Assembly (NCBI GenBank): GCA_017621875.1 | Contig: JAGASE010000001.1 | Span: 434,001-498,000, forward strand | Reading direction: 5' to 3' | DNA: 64,000 nucleotides | Source: Clostridia bacterium | GTDB taxonomy: Bacteria > Bacillota > Clostridia > UBA1381 | Shown here: piece after piece, positions 24,931 through 35,144 of the stretch | Numbering within the stretch: the first letter of the stretch is position 1 | Layout of the letters: each line of letters begins with the position of its first letter | The notes under the pieces: generated by a model | Told to the model about the DNA's origin: nothing | Database searches by the model: none | What the model saw: only the letters and a program-made list of their open reading frames with translations | Position numbers and translations under genes: made by a program

Positions 24931-25575
24931 ATGCATAAAAAATACATCAAACCGTTAATTAAGTTTTCACATTTTAAATTCTTTGGAAGATTCTCGCCTG
25001 CGGAATTAAGCGGTGTACCGGAGGCTACGTGCAGACCGTTGCAGACAATCGGAGCAAGTGTAGGTAAGGGCGATTGGTGCAGAATAATTCTTATGAGCGG
25101 CATTGATAAAACGCACGCTTATCATGCCAACGAAGAGTTGCCTTTTTCAAGTACATTGGACTCGGGTTATTACAATGAGTGGAAAAATACCGCAAAAAAA
25201 GGTGCATTTTCTGTTTCTGTTCAGATTGATGAAATGTATTTCAGAAAATATTTGGACTTGATTACACACTTTGGCTTTTGTTTTTCTGACAGCAAAAACG
25301 AAATTAACGGCGGCTTAATGAAGAGTGAGGAAATACTGACTCTTAAAAATCGTAACGGCTCCTTTAACGCTGTTATATTCAATATATCAGAAGATAACTT
25401 CGACAAAAAGGTCTATGTGCGTCCGTTTATTGTGGTTGCTTCTGCAGAGGGCGAAACAATGATTTTCGGTAAGCCTGTCTCGGTTAAGATTTACCAAAAC
25501 GGCATAAAAAATTCATCCGACCTTCGCTTGGTTGGCAAAGACGCCGATTTTGAAAAGTCGGACTGCGATATATGA
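24931..25575 (+). CDS. Unrecognised protein upstream of the beta-helix protein
   Basis: A 214-residue protein, not assigned. It has no signal peptide or membrane span. A lysine- and aromatic-rich N-terminus (MHKKYIKPLIKFSHFKFFGRF) precedes a likely beta-rich domain (IILMSGIDK, AFSVSVQIDE, FNAVIFNISEDNF, RPFIVVASAEGE). ATG 24931 follows CTAAGGAGA; the upstream codons of the frame overlap the promoter and are excluded. It is 73 bases before the secreted protein and probably co-transcribed with it. Confidence 0.75.
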   Translation: MHKKYIKPLIKFSHFKFFGRFSPAELSGVPEATCRPLQTIGASVGKGDWCRIILMSGIDKTHAYHANEELPFSSTLDSGYYNEWKNTAKKGAFSVSVQIDEMYFRKYLDLITHFGFCFSDSKNEINGGLMKSEEILTLKNRNGSFNAVIFNISEDNFDKKVYVRPFIVVASAEGETMIFGKPVSVKIYQNGIKNSSDLRLVGKDADFEKSDCDI

Positions 25576-25648
25576 GAAACATTTAACTTGTTTAGAAGCA
25601 GCATCGCTGTTTTTAATAAATACATTATATTTTATCAGGAGGAACAAA

Positions 25649-28495
25649 ATGAAAAGAAGAAAACTTTTGTCTGCAATAATTGCAGGTGCAATGCTTCTGT
25701 CATCAGCAGGTATTACTGCTTTTGCGACAACTGCAGAGGTTAAGACGTCTGCGGCATTAATCGAGGCAATAACCGCTGCCAAGGACGGTGATGTGATTAA
25801 ACTGACAGCGAATATCACTACCGGCGAGGCATTTACCGTTAATGACGGTATAACCATTGATTTAAATAAGAAGACTCTTACAATAAGTAAGGAAAGCAGC
25901 TATCTTAACAATGCTACTATTAAAAACGGAAGAATTGAGCTTACAACCTATACAGGCGATACTGTAGGCGACGGTATTTTCCATGTAAAGGACGGAAAGA
26001 CAGCTAAAATCGATAATGTGGTAATACATTCTGATGAGTTTATGGCACATTCGGTTTTTCACCTTGAAGATAGCGGTAATCTTGAAATCAGCAATTCTGT
26101 TATAGGTCTTGCCAATAATGACCCGATAGGTACTATATTCTATTCCAATACTCTGACCTCAAAGGTTACGGTCACTGATTCTGTAATAAGAGGAGAAAAT
26201 GTGGGTGACGGTGCTGCTAACGGCAGCTTTGTTATGACTGATTCTTCGGTTTACATAACAGGAACGGTTGACGGTGGAATGGATCACGGCTTTAACGGCT
26301 CAAGTCTTGTTCTTAATGACACCGATGTTACGCTTGCAGGCGGAAACGGACGCGGTATTACACTCGGAAGAAGTGAAGCAAGCACGATTGAGGTAAACGG
26401 AGATTCTGAAATAAACATAGACATGGCAGAGGGCGGAATAGTATTCCACAGTGCATCCGGAGCTGCTTCTACGCTCAAAATTGCAGAAACTGCTTTAGTT
26501 ACAGCAAACAGCTATGACACAACAAATGCTACGGCAGAGAATATAACCGGAAAGGCTGTCAGTGTTGACGAAAATATTAGTATTCTTACAGCTCTTGACG
26601 GTGAAGGAACAGAAGAACAGCCGTATCTTATAAATGATATAGAAGAATTTATATGGTTTGCAGAGCAGGTTAACGGTGCAAGAAACTACAAGGGCGAGTA
26701 TATCATGCTTAATGCTGATATAGACCTCAACGGAGCAGAGTGGACACCTATAGGAACGGCATCAGCTCCGTTTGAGGGCACATTTGACGGTAGCAGTAAG
26801 CTGATTTGCAACCTCACAATTAACGGCTCTATGGATTATGACAACGGTACCGGCAACAGCTATGTGGGACTTTTTGGATATGCTAACAATAGTGCATCTA
26901 TTAAGAATGTAACAATTGAAAATGCAGACGTAAGCGGCTGCTTGTACGTAGGTCCTGTTGTAGGTCGTATCTATACGGGAAAAACGATTGACAACTGTCA
27001 TGTTAAGGGAAATATAAGTGTTGACGGTTACTGGTATATAGGCGGCGTTGTAGGGCGAAACGACTATGCAAAGAGCATTAATAACTGCTCTGTTATCGGC
27101 AATGACGGTTCCTACATTAAAGCAGATACAACAATGAATCAGGACCATGACGGCTCTTATGTAGGTGGTATTGTAGGCTTCCGCGGCGAAGGTGCTATGA
27201 CAATTACCGATTGTGTTGTTAAAAATGTAGACATTTCGGGTGCAACACGAGTAGGCGGTATTTCAGGAATTGCACACTACGGTAATACTATTTCGGGCTG
27301 TACGGCAGAAAATGTTACTCTTCAGGCTGAAGAAGGGACATCAATGGTTGGTCTGATTGCCGGTGTTAATCAGGGAACAGAGACACAGCCTGCAATAATT
27401 ACAGACTATACACTTACAAATGTTACCGCAAAAGCAGGTGACACTGCTGTTACAAATCTGTTTGGATCAAAAATCGACGGAACTGCAGGTGTGACAAATA
27501 TTGTTGCACAGATTGGCACAAAAGGCTACGAAACATTAGCAGATGCTCTTAAAGATGTGACCGAAACAAGCGTTACTGTTGAAATTTACGGTGCAACAGA
27601 GCTTGCCGGAAATATCCCATCAAATAGTACAATTACATTTGAAGGAAAGACAGAAAATGCATCTATTGATTTTTGCAACACAGGTCACAACGATCAGACA
27701 TGTACTCATCCGGCGTCGGGAAGCAATATTACGTTCAAAAATTTAAAGCTTATTAGAGAAAATGTAAATTATTGCGGATTAAAGAACTCTGCAAGTGAGA
27801 CACTGACAAACTGTACAGTTGAGGGTGTATATTGGACATATGCTCCGACTGTAAGTATAACAGAATGTACATTTAATCAGGATGACGTAAACTCATATAA
27901 CATCTGGATTTACGGCGGCAACAGCACTGTCGAAATAAAAGACTGTGAGTTTAATTCAAACGGCAGATGTGTTCTTGTGTATAATGAGGGCTACGGTGGA
28001 AGTGATGTGTCAGTAACAGGATGTACGTTTACAGCGGAAACAACAGTAGAGGGTAAGGCAGCAATTGAGATTGACAGTACATACCTTGGTGATGAAAAAT
28101 TCACTATAGCCATTGATGACAGCACAGCAACAGGCTTTGGCAGCGGCAGTGTAAGCGGAAATTCACTCTGGAACAATAAGTACGGCGAAATGGCAGAAGT
28201 TTTTGTTGACGATGTTCAGGTACTTGGAATTGCAGCAGCTGAAGTAAACACTAAGGAGCTTACGGCAGAGGAAGCAGGGCAATATTATGTAGAGGGTACT
28301 TCACAAAGAGCAGATTACTTTACTATAAACGGCCTTTCAGCAAAAACAGTAAGAGCGATCTACACAGTAGACGGAAAGACAAGCAACGTTGATTTTGACG
28401 TGACAGGCATCGAAGGTGATGACGTGACATTTGGTATTCTTTTGTATAACATAACAAAAGATATTCCTGTACCGACTGTTTCGATAGTAGAATAA
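25649..28495 (+). CDS. Secreted beta-helix protein with GLUG-like repeats
   Basis: A 948-residue protein with a signal peptide (KRRKLLSAIIAGAMLL, cleavage near AFA). The N-terminal third is a pectate-lyase-like right-handed beta-helix (AKDGDVIKLTANIT, repeated GxxxxxxNxxI strands). The middle (about residues 330-640) contains GLUG-type repeats such as YVGLFGYANNSASIKNVTI, YVGPVVGRIY, YIGGVVGRNDYAKSINNCSV and YVGGIVGFRG. A second parallel beta-helix follows. There is no sorting signal or SLH domain. Such proteins are adhesins or surface-associated; catalytic residues for polysaccharide lysis were not identified. AGGAGGAAC precedes ATG 25649. Confidence 0.85.
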   Translation: MKRRKLLSAIIAGAMLLSSAGITAFATTAEVKTSAALIEAITAAKDGDVIKLTANITTGEAFTVNDGITIDLNKKTLTISKESSYLNNATIKNGRIELTTYTGDTVGDGIFHVKDGKTAKIDNVVIHSDEFMAHSVFHLEDSGNLEISNSVIGLANNDPIGTIFYSNTLTSKVTVTDSVIRGENVGDGAANGSFVMTDSSVYITGTVDGGMDHGFNGSSLVLNDTDVTLAGGNGRGITLGRSEASTIEVNGDSEINIDMAEGGIVFHSASGAASTLKIAETALVTANSYDTTNATAENITGKAVSVDENISILTALDGEGTEEQPYLINDIEEFIWFAEQVNGARNYKGEYIMLNADIDLNGAEWTPIGTASAPFEGTFDGSSKLICNLTINGSMDYDNGTGNSYVGLFGYANNSASIKNVTIENADVSGCLYVGPVVGRIYTGKTIDNCHVKGNISVDGYWYIGGVVGRNDYAKSINNCSVIGNDGSYIKADTTMNQDHDGSYVGGIVGFRGEGAMTITDCVVKNVDISGATRVGGISGIAHYGNTISGCTAENVTLQAEEGTSMVGLIAGVNQGTETQPAIITDYTLTNVTAKAGDTAVTNLFGSKIDGTAGVTNIVAQIGTKGYETLADALKDVTETSVTVEIYGATELAGNIPSNSTITFEGKTENASIDFCNTGHNDQTCTHPASGSNITFKNLKLIRENVNYCGLKNSASETLTNCTVEGVYWTYAPTVSITECTFNQDDVNSYNIWIYGGNSTVEIKDCEFNSNGRCVLVYNEGYGGSDVSVTGCTFTAETTVEGKAAIEIDSTYLGDEKFTIAIDDSTATGFGSGSVSGNSLWNNKYGEMAEVFVDDVQVLGIAAAEVNTKELTAEEAGQYYVEGTSQRADYFTINGLSAKTVRAIYTVDGKTSNVDFDVTGIEGDDVTFGILLYNITKDIPVPTVSIVE

Positions 28496-28508
28496 GGAGG
28501 AGAAGGAT

Positions 28509-28676
28509 ATGAAAAATTATTTAAAGCCGGAGGTTTCTATCTGCAGATTTTCTGTGGAAGATATTATTACAACATCGGGTATGACAACAAAGGATGTAGA
28601 AGCCTTATTGGGTGATGCCGGTATACCGGCAGAAAAAGCAGTTGCACTGGACGCAGCGTCGCTTCTTGTGGACTAA
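28509..28676 (+). CDS. 55-residue peptide with a conserved-looking KPE...VEDIITTSG pattern
   Basis: A small ORF 13 bases after the beta-helix gene, with AAGGAGGAGAAGGA in front of its ATG: M-K-N-Y-L-K-P-E-V-S-I-C then FSVEDIITTSGMTTK and an Ala/Leu-rich end. Tiny ORFs with an N-terminal KPE motif followed by a [ED]D[IV]I.TSG motif are, to my recollection, common beside surface-protein genes of gut Clostridia and usually unnamed. No signal peptide is visible. It may be a regulator, a secreted precursor or a chaperone-like partner; none is shown. Confidence 0.72.
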   Translation: MKNYLKPEVSICRFSVEDIITTSGMTTKDVEALLGDAGIPAEKAVALDAASLLVD

Positions 28677-28714
28677 CCAAAAACACAGCCGTGGATATCA
28701 TGTCTGCGGCTGTG
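28676..28714 (-). terminator. Hairpin acting as minus-strand terminator
   Basis: CACAGCCG (28684-28691) pairs with CGGCTGTG (28707-28714). On the minus strand the stem is followed by TTTTTGG, suiting rqcH, which is transcribed toward it; on the plus strand there is no T-tract. Confidence 0.65.
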
Positions 28715-28744
28715 CAAAAAGCTTGATATGTATTGGATAAAGGG

Positions 28745-28822
28745 AAACAGACTGCATTTTTACTTGCATATATGTGGTATAGTAGGGATACCTCATATGT
28801 GCAAGAGAGTGCAGTCTGTTTT
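28745..28822. repeat. 77-base near-perfect palindrome between convergent genes
   Basis: A nested hairpin: outer arms AAACAGACTGCA (28745-28756) and TGCAGTCTGTTT (28810-28821), then CTTGCATATATG (28763-28774) with CATATGTGCAAG (28794-28805, one wobble), then GGTAT (28776-28780) with ATACC (28788-28792). It could be a bidirectional terminator or a REP/MITE-like element. No second copy was noticed in the window. Confidence 0.8.
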
Positions 28823-28854
28823 CGTGAAAAATACGGAAGGCATTTGCCTTCCGT

Positions 28855-30591
28855 TTAAGCTTGTTCCATATTTTTCGGCGTAACGTAAACGGTATTGTAA
28901 TTATCGTAAATAACCATGCCCGGCTTTGCACCGTTTGGTTTTTTAACATTTTTGACCTGCGTATAATCCACAGGCACCTGCGAGGATTCGCGTGCCTTGG
29001 AGTAATATGCCGCAAGCTGTGCCGCCTCAAGCATTGTGGTTTTCGGGACGTCCTTGTCAACTCCCAGCTTTATGATTGTGTGCGAGCCATGGATTTTTTT
29101 TGTATGAAACCATATATCCTGCGAATTTGCAAATTTAAGTGTAAGATAATCATTCTGCGTGTTGTTTTTTCCTACATAAATGTCAAATCCGTCCGAGGAA
29201 ACAAAGTGCATGGGCTTTGCCTGCACCTTTGTGTCCTTTTTGCCCTTTTTCTGACGCTTTATATATCCCAGCTCACCAAGCTCTGCACGTATCGCGTTAA
29301 GGTCTGCCTCAGAGGTTGAATTTTCGACTGCACTTAATGTGCTTTCGAGGTATTCTATATCCTCAAGCGTAGCGGCGAGCTGCTTTTTTACCTCAACCTC
29401 AGCATTTTTGAGCTTGCTGTAAAGCTTATAATAACGCTGTGCATTTTTTGCCGGCGAAAGTGCCGGAGAAAGCTCTATTTCAATTTCGGGACAGCCGTCC
29501 TCGTAATAATTGCTGACTTTTGCCGAGCTTTGACCGTCGGAAAGCTGATACAGATTTGCGGTCACAAGGTCGCCGTAAATTTTGTAACGCTCCTTGTTTT
29601 CTGCGTCCTGCAGTGTTTTTTTCTGTATAACCAGCTTTTTTGAGCATCGTTCCAAATGATTGGATAAAAGCTTTATAAGATCCGCGGACTTCTGCCGCAT
29701 ACGTTCCTTTAAATCACGCTGACTGTAAAAGCTGCATACAACCTCGCTCATGCTCGAAAAGTATTCAACGCGGTAATTTCCGCCGTACTGCAGGATTTCA
29801 GTTGCGGAAAAATCAATAGGCTTGTCCTGCTCGTCAAAGATAATGCAGGGCTTAAATTGAATATTTTCCGCAAAGTCTAAAAGTGTGTTTAAAATACTTC
29901 GTTTATCCGCATCGGAAAGCTCTCCGCACACCAATCCCAAGGAGCCTGTGGCGGTGTACACAATTTCGCGTGCCGTAACCGGGCTTATTCCGGAAACCGC
30001 CGACATTATCACCTTGTCGGGACGCACGCCGTCCTGTGAAAAATCAAGACTGACGTTTTTTATATCATCGGACAAAATTGCAGCTTTATCCTGAGCCGGA
30101 GGAGAGCTGTATGTACCTCCGGGCAAAATCTGACGCACTGAGCTTAGTGTAAAGTCAACATGCTTTATCGAGTCGATTATGCGGTAGTCATCTGTGCAAA
30201 GAATTATATTGGAGTTTTTGCCCATAATTTCACAAATCAGATGCTTTGTGGTGAGGTCGCCAAGCTCGTTATAAGATTCAATATCTATTTCGATTATACG
30301 TTCAAAATCGGGTTGTGAAATTTTTGTAATTTTGCCGCCCGACAGGTGCTTGCGTAAAAGCATGCAGAACATGGGCGGAGTTTTCGGGTTTTCCTTTGAG
30401 GTATCGGAAAAATGAACGCGTGCGTTATTTGCACTTGCACTCAAAACAAGCTTGTATGCTCCGCTGAAGGTGCGGACAACAAGCATAATCTCGTCCTTTT
30501 CAGGCTGATGTATTTTATCTACTCTGCCTCCGGAAAGTAACGAGGTCAGCTCCAGTACTGTTTTTTTTACACAAATTGTATCAAATGCCAT
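28855..30591 (-). CDS. rqcH: Rqc2 homologue RqcH (NFACT / fibronectin-binding family)
   Basis: A 578-residue protein with an NFACT-N domain (MAFDTICVKKTVLELTSLL...GGRVDKIHQPEKDEI), helix-hairpin and coiled-coil regions (about residues 280-420) and the C-terminal NFACT-R domain (SSDGFDIYVGKNNTQNDYLT, then DIWFHTKKIHGSH). In Firmicutes it binds stalled 50S subunits and adds C-terminal alanine tails for ClpXP degradation. GGAGGAAATAACT precedes the ATG. It is divergent from yicC, as its Bacillus counterpart yloA lies next to yloC. Confidence 0.95.
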   Translation of the reverse strand: MAFDTICVKKTVLELTSLLSGGRVDKIHQPEKDEIMLVVRTFSGAYKLVLSASANNARVHFSDTSKENPKTPPMFCMLLRKHLSGGKITKISQPDFERIIEIDIESYNELGDLTTKHLICEIMGKNSNIILCTDDYRIIDSIKHVDFTLSSVRQILPGGTYSSPPAQDKAAILSDDIKNVSLDFSQDGVRPDKVIMSAVSGISPVTAREIVYTATGSLGLVCGELSDADKRSILNTLLDFAENIQFKPCIIFDEQDKPIDFSATEILQYGGNYRVEYFSSMSEVVCSFYSQRDLKERMRQKSADLIKLLSNHLERCSKKLVIQKKTLQDAENKERYKIYGDLVTANLYQLSDGQSSAKVSNYYEDGCPEIEIELSPALSPAKNAQRYYKLYSKLKNAEVEVKKQLAATLEDIEYLESTLSAVENSTSEADLNAIRAELGELGYIKRQKKGKKDTKVQAKPMHFVSSDGFDIYVGKNNTQNDYLTLKFANSQDIWFHTKKIHGSHTIIKLGVDKDVPKTTMLEAAQLAAYYSKARESSQVPVDYTQVKNVKKPNGAKPGMVIYDNYNTVYVTPKNMEQA

Positions 30592-30733
30592 AGTTATTTC
30601 CTCCGATTATCTCTATTATAGCACAAAAACAGAAGAAAATCAAAAAAAATAAAAGAATTTTTGAAAAAAGTATGTTAATTTTGAAAAATTTGTGGTATAA
30701 TAATTTGAATAATGGTAAAGTGGGTGAATTTTT

Positions 30734-31612
30734 GTGTTAAAGAGCATGACGGGCTATGGCAGAATTGAGAGCATAGTCGGCGGAAAGAAGATTTTATGCG
30801 AAATAAAATCGGTCAATCACCGCTACTGTGATTATTCTGTAAAGGTCCCTAAATATTACGGATTTTTAGAGGACAGAGTGCGTACCTTTGCTTCAAAGTA
30901 CATTGCACGCGGTAAGGTGGATATTTACATAGCGGTTGAAAGCTATGAGGAGGCTGACAAGGAAATCGTTGTGAACAAGGAGCTTGCAAAAAGCTATATT
31001 GACGCACTTTGCAGTCTTCGTGATGAGTTTTCTCTTCGCGATGATATTTCGGTAAACAGCGTTGCAAGGTATCCGGATATATTTGTTCAGGAGCGAAAGG
31101 CAGAGGACGAGGAGGAAATTTGGCAGAGCGTAAAAGAGGTTTTGGAGCCTGCAATTCTATCCTTTGTTGCAATGCGTGAGCGTGAGGGCGAAAGAATACA
31201 GGCAGACCTTGAGCAGCGTGTGAGATATATGAGGGAGCTTGCGGGAAAAATAGAGGCACGCTCTCCCGAAACGGTAAAGGAATACCGTGAGCGGCTTTAT
31301 GAAAAAATTAAGGAGCTTTTGGAGGACCGCGATATTGACGAGGCGAGAGTTTTAACCGAGGTTGCGATTTTTGCCGACAAGGTTGCAGTGAATGAGGAAA
31401 TGGTACGTCTTGAAAGTCATTTCAATGAGTTTTTCGGAATCTGTGCTTCGGGCGAGCCGGCAGGAAGAAAGCTTGACTTCCTGATTCAGGAAATCAACAG
31501 AGAAATCAATACAACCGGCTCAAAGGCAAATGATATGGAAATTGCAAAGCTGGTCGTGGAGCTTAAGGCGGAAACGGAAAAGCTTAGAGAGCAGGTCCAG
31601 AATATTGAGTAG
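30734..31612 (+). CDS. yicC: YicC-family endoribonuclease
   Basis: A 292-residue YicC-like protein: N-terminal MLKSMTGYGR, IKSVNHRYCDYSVKVP, and the C-terminal DUF1732 segment GRKLDFLIQEINREINTTGSKANDMEIAKLVVELK. Family members are ribonucleases (YicC/YloC). The start is GTG at 30734; the conserved MTGYGR follows within four residues. An extended -10 (TGTGGTATAAT, ending 30701) lies upstream, with a poor -35. First gene of the long housekeeping operon. Confidence 0.93.
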   Translation: MLKSMTGYGRIESIVGGKKILCEIKSVNHRYCDYSVKVPKYYGFLEDRVRTFASKYIARGKVDIYIAVESYEEADKEIVVNKELAKSYIDALCSLRDEFSLRDDISVNSVARYPDIFVQERKAEDEEEIWQSVKEVLEPAILSFVAMREREGERIQADLEQRVRYMRELAGKIEARSPETVKEYRERLYEKIKELLEDRDIDEARVLTEVAIFADKVAVNEEMVRLESHFNEFFGICASGEPAGRKLDFLIQEINREINTTGSKANDMEIAKLVVELKAETEKLREQVQNIE

Positions 31613-31621
31613 GAGGAAGAT

Positions 31622-31873
31622 ATGAAGCTAATAAACATCGGATTCGGAAACATTGTTCCGGCGGACAAGGTTATTGCGATAATCAGTCCCGAATCTGCAC
31701 CGATAAAAAGGGTTGTGCGTGAGGCGGACGAAAAGGGCAAGCTGATAAATGCGACCTACGGAAGAAGAACAAGAGCTGTTTTGGTAACAAGCTCGGACCA
31801 TATTATTCTTTCGGCACTTCAGCCCGAAACAATATCAAACCGACTGAATCAGGAGGAAACTTCAAATGAGTAA
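31622..31873 (+). CDS. remA: RemA-like regulator (DUF370)
   Basis: An 83-residue protein with the DUF370 signature ([36 protein letters not shown]). In Bacillus subtilis RemA is an oligomeric DNA-binding activator of matrix and osmoprotection genes; the conserved location between yicC and gmk is the same here. It overlaps gmk by 8 bases. Confidence 0.93.
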   Translation: MKLINIGFGNIVPADKVIAIISPESAPIKRVVREADEKGKLINATYGRRTRAVLVTSSDHIILSALQPETISNRLNQEETSNE

Positions 31874-32459
31874 GGGTTCTTTATTTGTTATATCAGGTCC
31901 TTCGGGAACAGGAAAGGGTACGCTTTGCACCGAGCTTTTAAAGCAGGATAATATTTTCCTTTCGGTCTCTGCCACAACAAGGGATAAACGCGTTGGCGAA
32001 ACTGAGGGCGTTACATATTACTATACCGACACCGAAAGCTTTAAGAAAATGATTGACGCAGGTGAAATGCTTGAATATGCAGTTTACAGCGGTAATTATT
32101 ACGGAACACCGAAAAAGGCGGTGTGTGATATGCTGGAGGAGGGAAAAAACGTTATTCTGGAAATTGAGGCACAAGGGGCACTCAAGGTGAAGGATCTTCT
32201 TCCTGAGGCTGTTCTGATCTTTGTTGTTCCGCCGTCAATCAGTGAGCTGAGAAAAAGGCTTACCGAGCGAGGCAGAGAAGATTCAGCAGAAATCGAGCGT
32301 CGCATAGAGGCGGCAAAGTGGGAATTTTCACAATCGCCCAAGTATAATTATGTTATAGTTAACGATGAACTCACAAGATGTGTGGACGAAACGTTAAGTA
32401 TTATAAAAGCAGCAAATGAGAGACAGCAGATGATAGAAAGATTATTAAATGAGATATAA
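31866..32459 (+). CDS. gmk: Guanylate kinase
   Basis: A 197-residue nucleoside monophosphate kinase with P-loop GPSGTGKGT, the GMP-binding region [19 protein letters not shown] and the lid/arginine segment [17 protein letters not shown]. It phosphorylates GMP to GDP. It overlaps remA and is followed by rpoZ. Confidence 0.97.
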   Translation: MSKGSLFVISGPSGTGKGTLCTELLKQDNIFLSVSATTRDKRVGETEGVTYYYTDTESFKKMIDAGEMLEYAVYSGNYYGTPKKAVCDMLEEGKNVILEIEAQGALKVKDLLPEAVLIFVVPPSISELRKRLTERGREDSAEIERRIEAAKWEFSQSPKYNYVIVNDELTRCVDETLSIIKAANERQQMIERLLNEI

Positions 32460-32473
32460 GGAGAAAGAAAATT

Positions 32474-32689
32474 ATGATGATCAAACCAGGAATTAGTGCT
32501 TTGGAAAAATGCGTAGAGGACGGCTGCAGATACATTTTGGTAACTATGGCTGCAAAAAGAGCAAGAATGCTCGGAAAAAATGACGATTGTATGGTAAGCT
32601 GCGATTCCGATAACCCTGTTTCAAAGGCTGTTATGGAAATTTCATGCGGCAAAATCGGTTACAAGCCGGTAAAGTTTGAAGAAAAATAA
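32474..32689 (+). CDS. rpoZ: RNA polymerase omega subunit
   Basis: A 71-residue protein with MMIKPGISALEKCVEDGCRY and the conserved VTMAAKRARML core, plus the VSKAVMEI helix. It stabilises the beta-prime subunit. AAGGAGAAAG precedes the start. Position between gmk and priA matches Firmicutes; the usual coaBC gene between rpoZ and priA is absent. Confidence 0.94.
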   Translation: MMIKPGISALEKCVEDGCRYILVTMAAKRARMLGKNDDCMVSCDSDNPVSKAVMEISCGKIGYKPVKFEEK

Positions 32690-32707
32690 TTTGGAGGTAA
32701 TTTTTCC

Positions 32708-35140
32708 TTGATTGCAGAGGTAATTGTAAATCACAGAGCAAAAAGCGTTGATAAAGCATTCGATTATATTATTCCCGAAGAGCTTTCGGGAAGCCTTACT
32801 GTCGGCTCATGCGTAATAGTTCCGTTCGGAGCGTCGAATAAGCCGAAAGAGGCTTATGTTATGCGTATCAAGGAAAAATCCGGCACAAAAAATCTGAAAA
32901 CCATAGTCAGGCTGTCCAAGGAAATCAGGCTGTTTGACGAAAAGCAGCTGGAGCTTATAAACTGGATGCGTGAAAAGTATCTTGTGACATTTCTTGATGT
33001 TATTCACGCCATTTCTCCAAGCGGTACAAGTGTAAACCAGGAGGAATGGATTGTTCTTGAAAACGGTGTTGAAACGCTGCATGACGATGAGATTGTAAAG
33101 CAGCTTTCGGAAAACGGCGGCGAGTGCGAGATTAATCGATTGATGGGCTTTTTTGAGGAAAATATCAAAAACCGCCTTTTAACCCTTCAGAAAAAAGGGG
33201 TAATAAAACGTGAGTTTCGTGACAGCCGAAGCGTTAAGGACAAAATTGTACGTGTTGCGGAAATTACAGTGGCAAGCGAGGAGCTTGACGGAATAATAAC
33301 ACTGCTTGAAAAAAGCAACGCGATGGTTCAGGCAAAAATGCTTGATGTCCTGTCCCAATGCACGAGGCTTTCACTGTCGGATATGGTGCATTTTTCAAAA
33401 GGCTCCTACAGTGCAGTAAGAGCTTTGGAGAAGAAGGGATATATAACCACATTTGACGTTACGGTAATGCGTGAGCCGGACGATGATGAGCAGATACAGG
33501 CGGCAGAGCTGCCGCAGCTCACAGATGAGCAGGAGGCTGTTCTTTCTCCGCTATTAGATACCGTAAGAAAGCAGGAATATAAGCCATATCTTCTGCACGG
33601 CGTTACCGGAAGCGGAAAAACCGAAGTGTATATGCGTGCTGCATATGAAACCGTTAAGATGGGCAGACAGGCGATTGTACTTGTCCCCGAAATATCCTTA
33701 ACACCGCAGATGGTATCGCGGTTTAAGTCACGCTTCGGCAAAAGAATTGCAATTATACACAGCGGATTATCGCTTGGCGAAAAATATGACCAGTGGAAAA
33801 AAATCCGCAGCGGTGAGGCTGATATAGTGGTGGGTGCAAGGTCTGCGATTTTTGCACCGCTCGATAATATCGGTGCGATTATAGTGGACGAGGAGCATGA
33901 ACAGACGTATAAGTCGGAGATGTCGCCTCGGTATGATACGCATGAGGTTGCGGAATTTCGGGCGAAGCAGTATGGTGCATTGCTTGTTTTTGCGTCGGCA
34001 ACTCCTCTTGTTACAAGCTATTATAAAACGCAGCAGGGCGAGTATACGCTATTGGAAATAAGCCGCAGAGTAAATAATTCTGCGATGCCGAGAGTGTGCG
34101 TTGTGGATTTGCGTGAGGAGCTTGAAAGCGGAAATAAATCGGTTATAAGCCGCATGCTGCAGGAGGAAATAGAAAAAAATCTCGCTCTTTCTCAGCAGAC
34201 AATACTGTTTTTAAACCGACGAGGCTTTTCGACCTTTGTTTCCTGCAGAAAATGCGGATATGTGGCAGAGTGTCCGAATTGCAGTATTTCACTTAAATAT
34301 CATAAATTTGATAATACTTTAAGATGTCATTATTGCGGACATACAGTGAAAAATTATGAAAAATGTCCCTCCTGCGGGAGCGGATACATACGCTATTTTG
34401 GCGGCGGTACGCAGAAGGTGGAGGAGGAAATACATCGTCTTTTTCCAAATGCGTCCACAATCCGAATGGATGTTGATACAACAACCAGAAAAAATTCACA
34501 TGCACAGATATTAAATAAGTTTGAAAAAGAAAAAATCGATATACTGATAGGTACGCAGATGGTTACAAAGGGATTGGATTTCCCTAATGTCACTCTTGTC
34601 GGCGTAATATCGGCAGATACGATTTTAAATATAGACGATTATCGTTCGCAGGAGCGTACCTTTGCGGCTTTAGAGCAGGTAACAGGAAGAGCCGGCAGGG
34701 CGGATAAGGCAGGAAGGAGCATTATCCAGACCTACAGCCCTGATAATAAGGCAATTTGCCTCATGCAGGAGCATAATTACAAGGCTTTTTACGATGAGGA
34801 GATTGCCCTAAGGCGTGCAATGTGGTATCCGCCGTTTTGTGAAATTGTGTCGGTTATATTTTCCGGTGCAAATGAAAATGTGACTGCTCAGTGTGCAAGA
34901 TTTTTTGCGAAAAATCTTGCGGCGGCAAAGGAGGCACTCGAAAAAATTCAGTTTTTGGGACCGATTCCTGCGTATATATCAAGGATAAAAAATAAGTATA
35001 TATACAGAATGATAATTAAATGCGAAAGCAGCGACTCTTTGAGCGAGTTTCTTATGTATGCTCAGGAGAGAGTCCGCAGTAATGCAAATTATGAGAATAT
35101 AACGATTGTGATAGATAAAAATCCAAATAATATGGGGTGA
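32708..35140 (+). CDS. priA: Primosomal protein N' (replication restart helicase PriA)
   Basis: An 810-residue superfamily 2 helicase. The N-terminal DNA-binding domain starts [20 protein letters not shown]; Walker A is [11 protein letters not shown], motif II DEEH. A zinc-binding region with four CxxC pairs ([22 protein letters not shown]) is followed by the helicase C-lobe ([23 protein letters not shown]). The start is TTG at 32708 with TTGGAGGTAA at optimal spacing. Confidence 0.96.
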   Translation: MIAEVIVNHRAKSVDKAFDYIIPEELSGSLTVGSCVIVPFGASNKPKEAYVMRIKEKSGTKNLKTIVRLSKEIRLFDEKQLELINWMREKYLVTFLDVIHAISPSGTSVNQEEWIVLENGVETLHDDEIVKQLSENGGECEINRLMGFFEENIKNRLLTLQKKGVIKREFRDSRSVKDKIVRVAEITVASEELDGIITLLEKSNAMVQAKMLDVLSQCTRLSLSDMVHFSKGSYSAVRALEKKGYITTFDVTVMREPDDDEQIQAAELPQLTDEQEAVLSPLLDTVRKQEYKPYLLHGVTGSGKTEVYMRAAYETVKMGRQAIVLVPEISLTPQMVSRFKSRFGKRIAIIHSGLSLGEKYDQWKKIRSGEADIVVGARSAIFAPLDNIGAIIVDEEHEQTYKSEMSPRYDTHEVAEFRAKQYGALLVFASATPLVTSYYKTQQGEYTLLEISRRVNNSAMPRVCVVDLREELESGNKSVISRMLQEEIEKNLALSQQTILFLNRRGFSTFVSCRKCGYVAECPNCSISLKYHKFDNTLRCHYCGHTVKNYEKCPSCGSGYIRYFGGGTQKVEEEIHRLFPNASTIRMDVDTTTRKNSHAQILNKFEKEKIDILIGTQMVTKGLDFPNVTLVGVISADTILNIDDYRSQERTFAALEQVTGRAGRADKAGRSIIQTYSPDNKAICLMQEHNYKAFYDEEIALRRAMWYPPFCEIVSVIFSGANENVTAQCARFFAKNLAAAKEALEKIQFLGPIPAYISRIKNKYIYRMIIKCESSDSLSEFLMYAQERVRSNANYENITIVIDKNPNNMG

Positions 35141-35144
35141 AAAA

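Noticed and set aside
25532-25648. N-terminal extension of the beta-helix protein
   Set aside because: These codons overlap the end of the upstream gene and would hide the signal peptide; AGGAGGAAC fixes ATG 25649.
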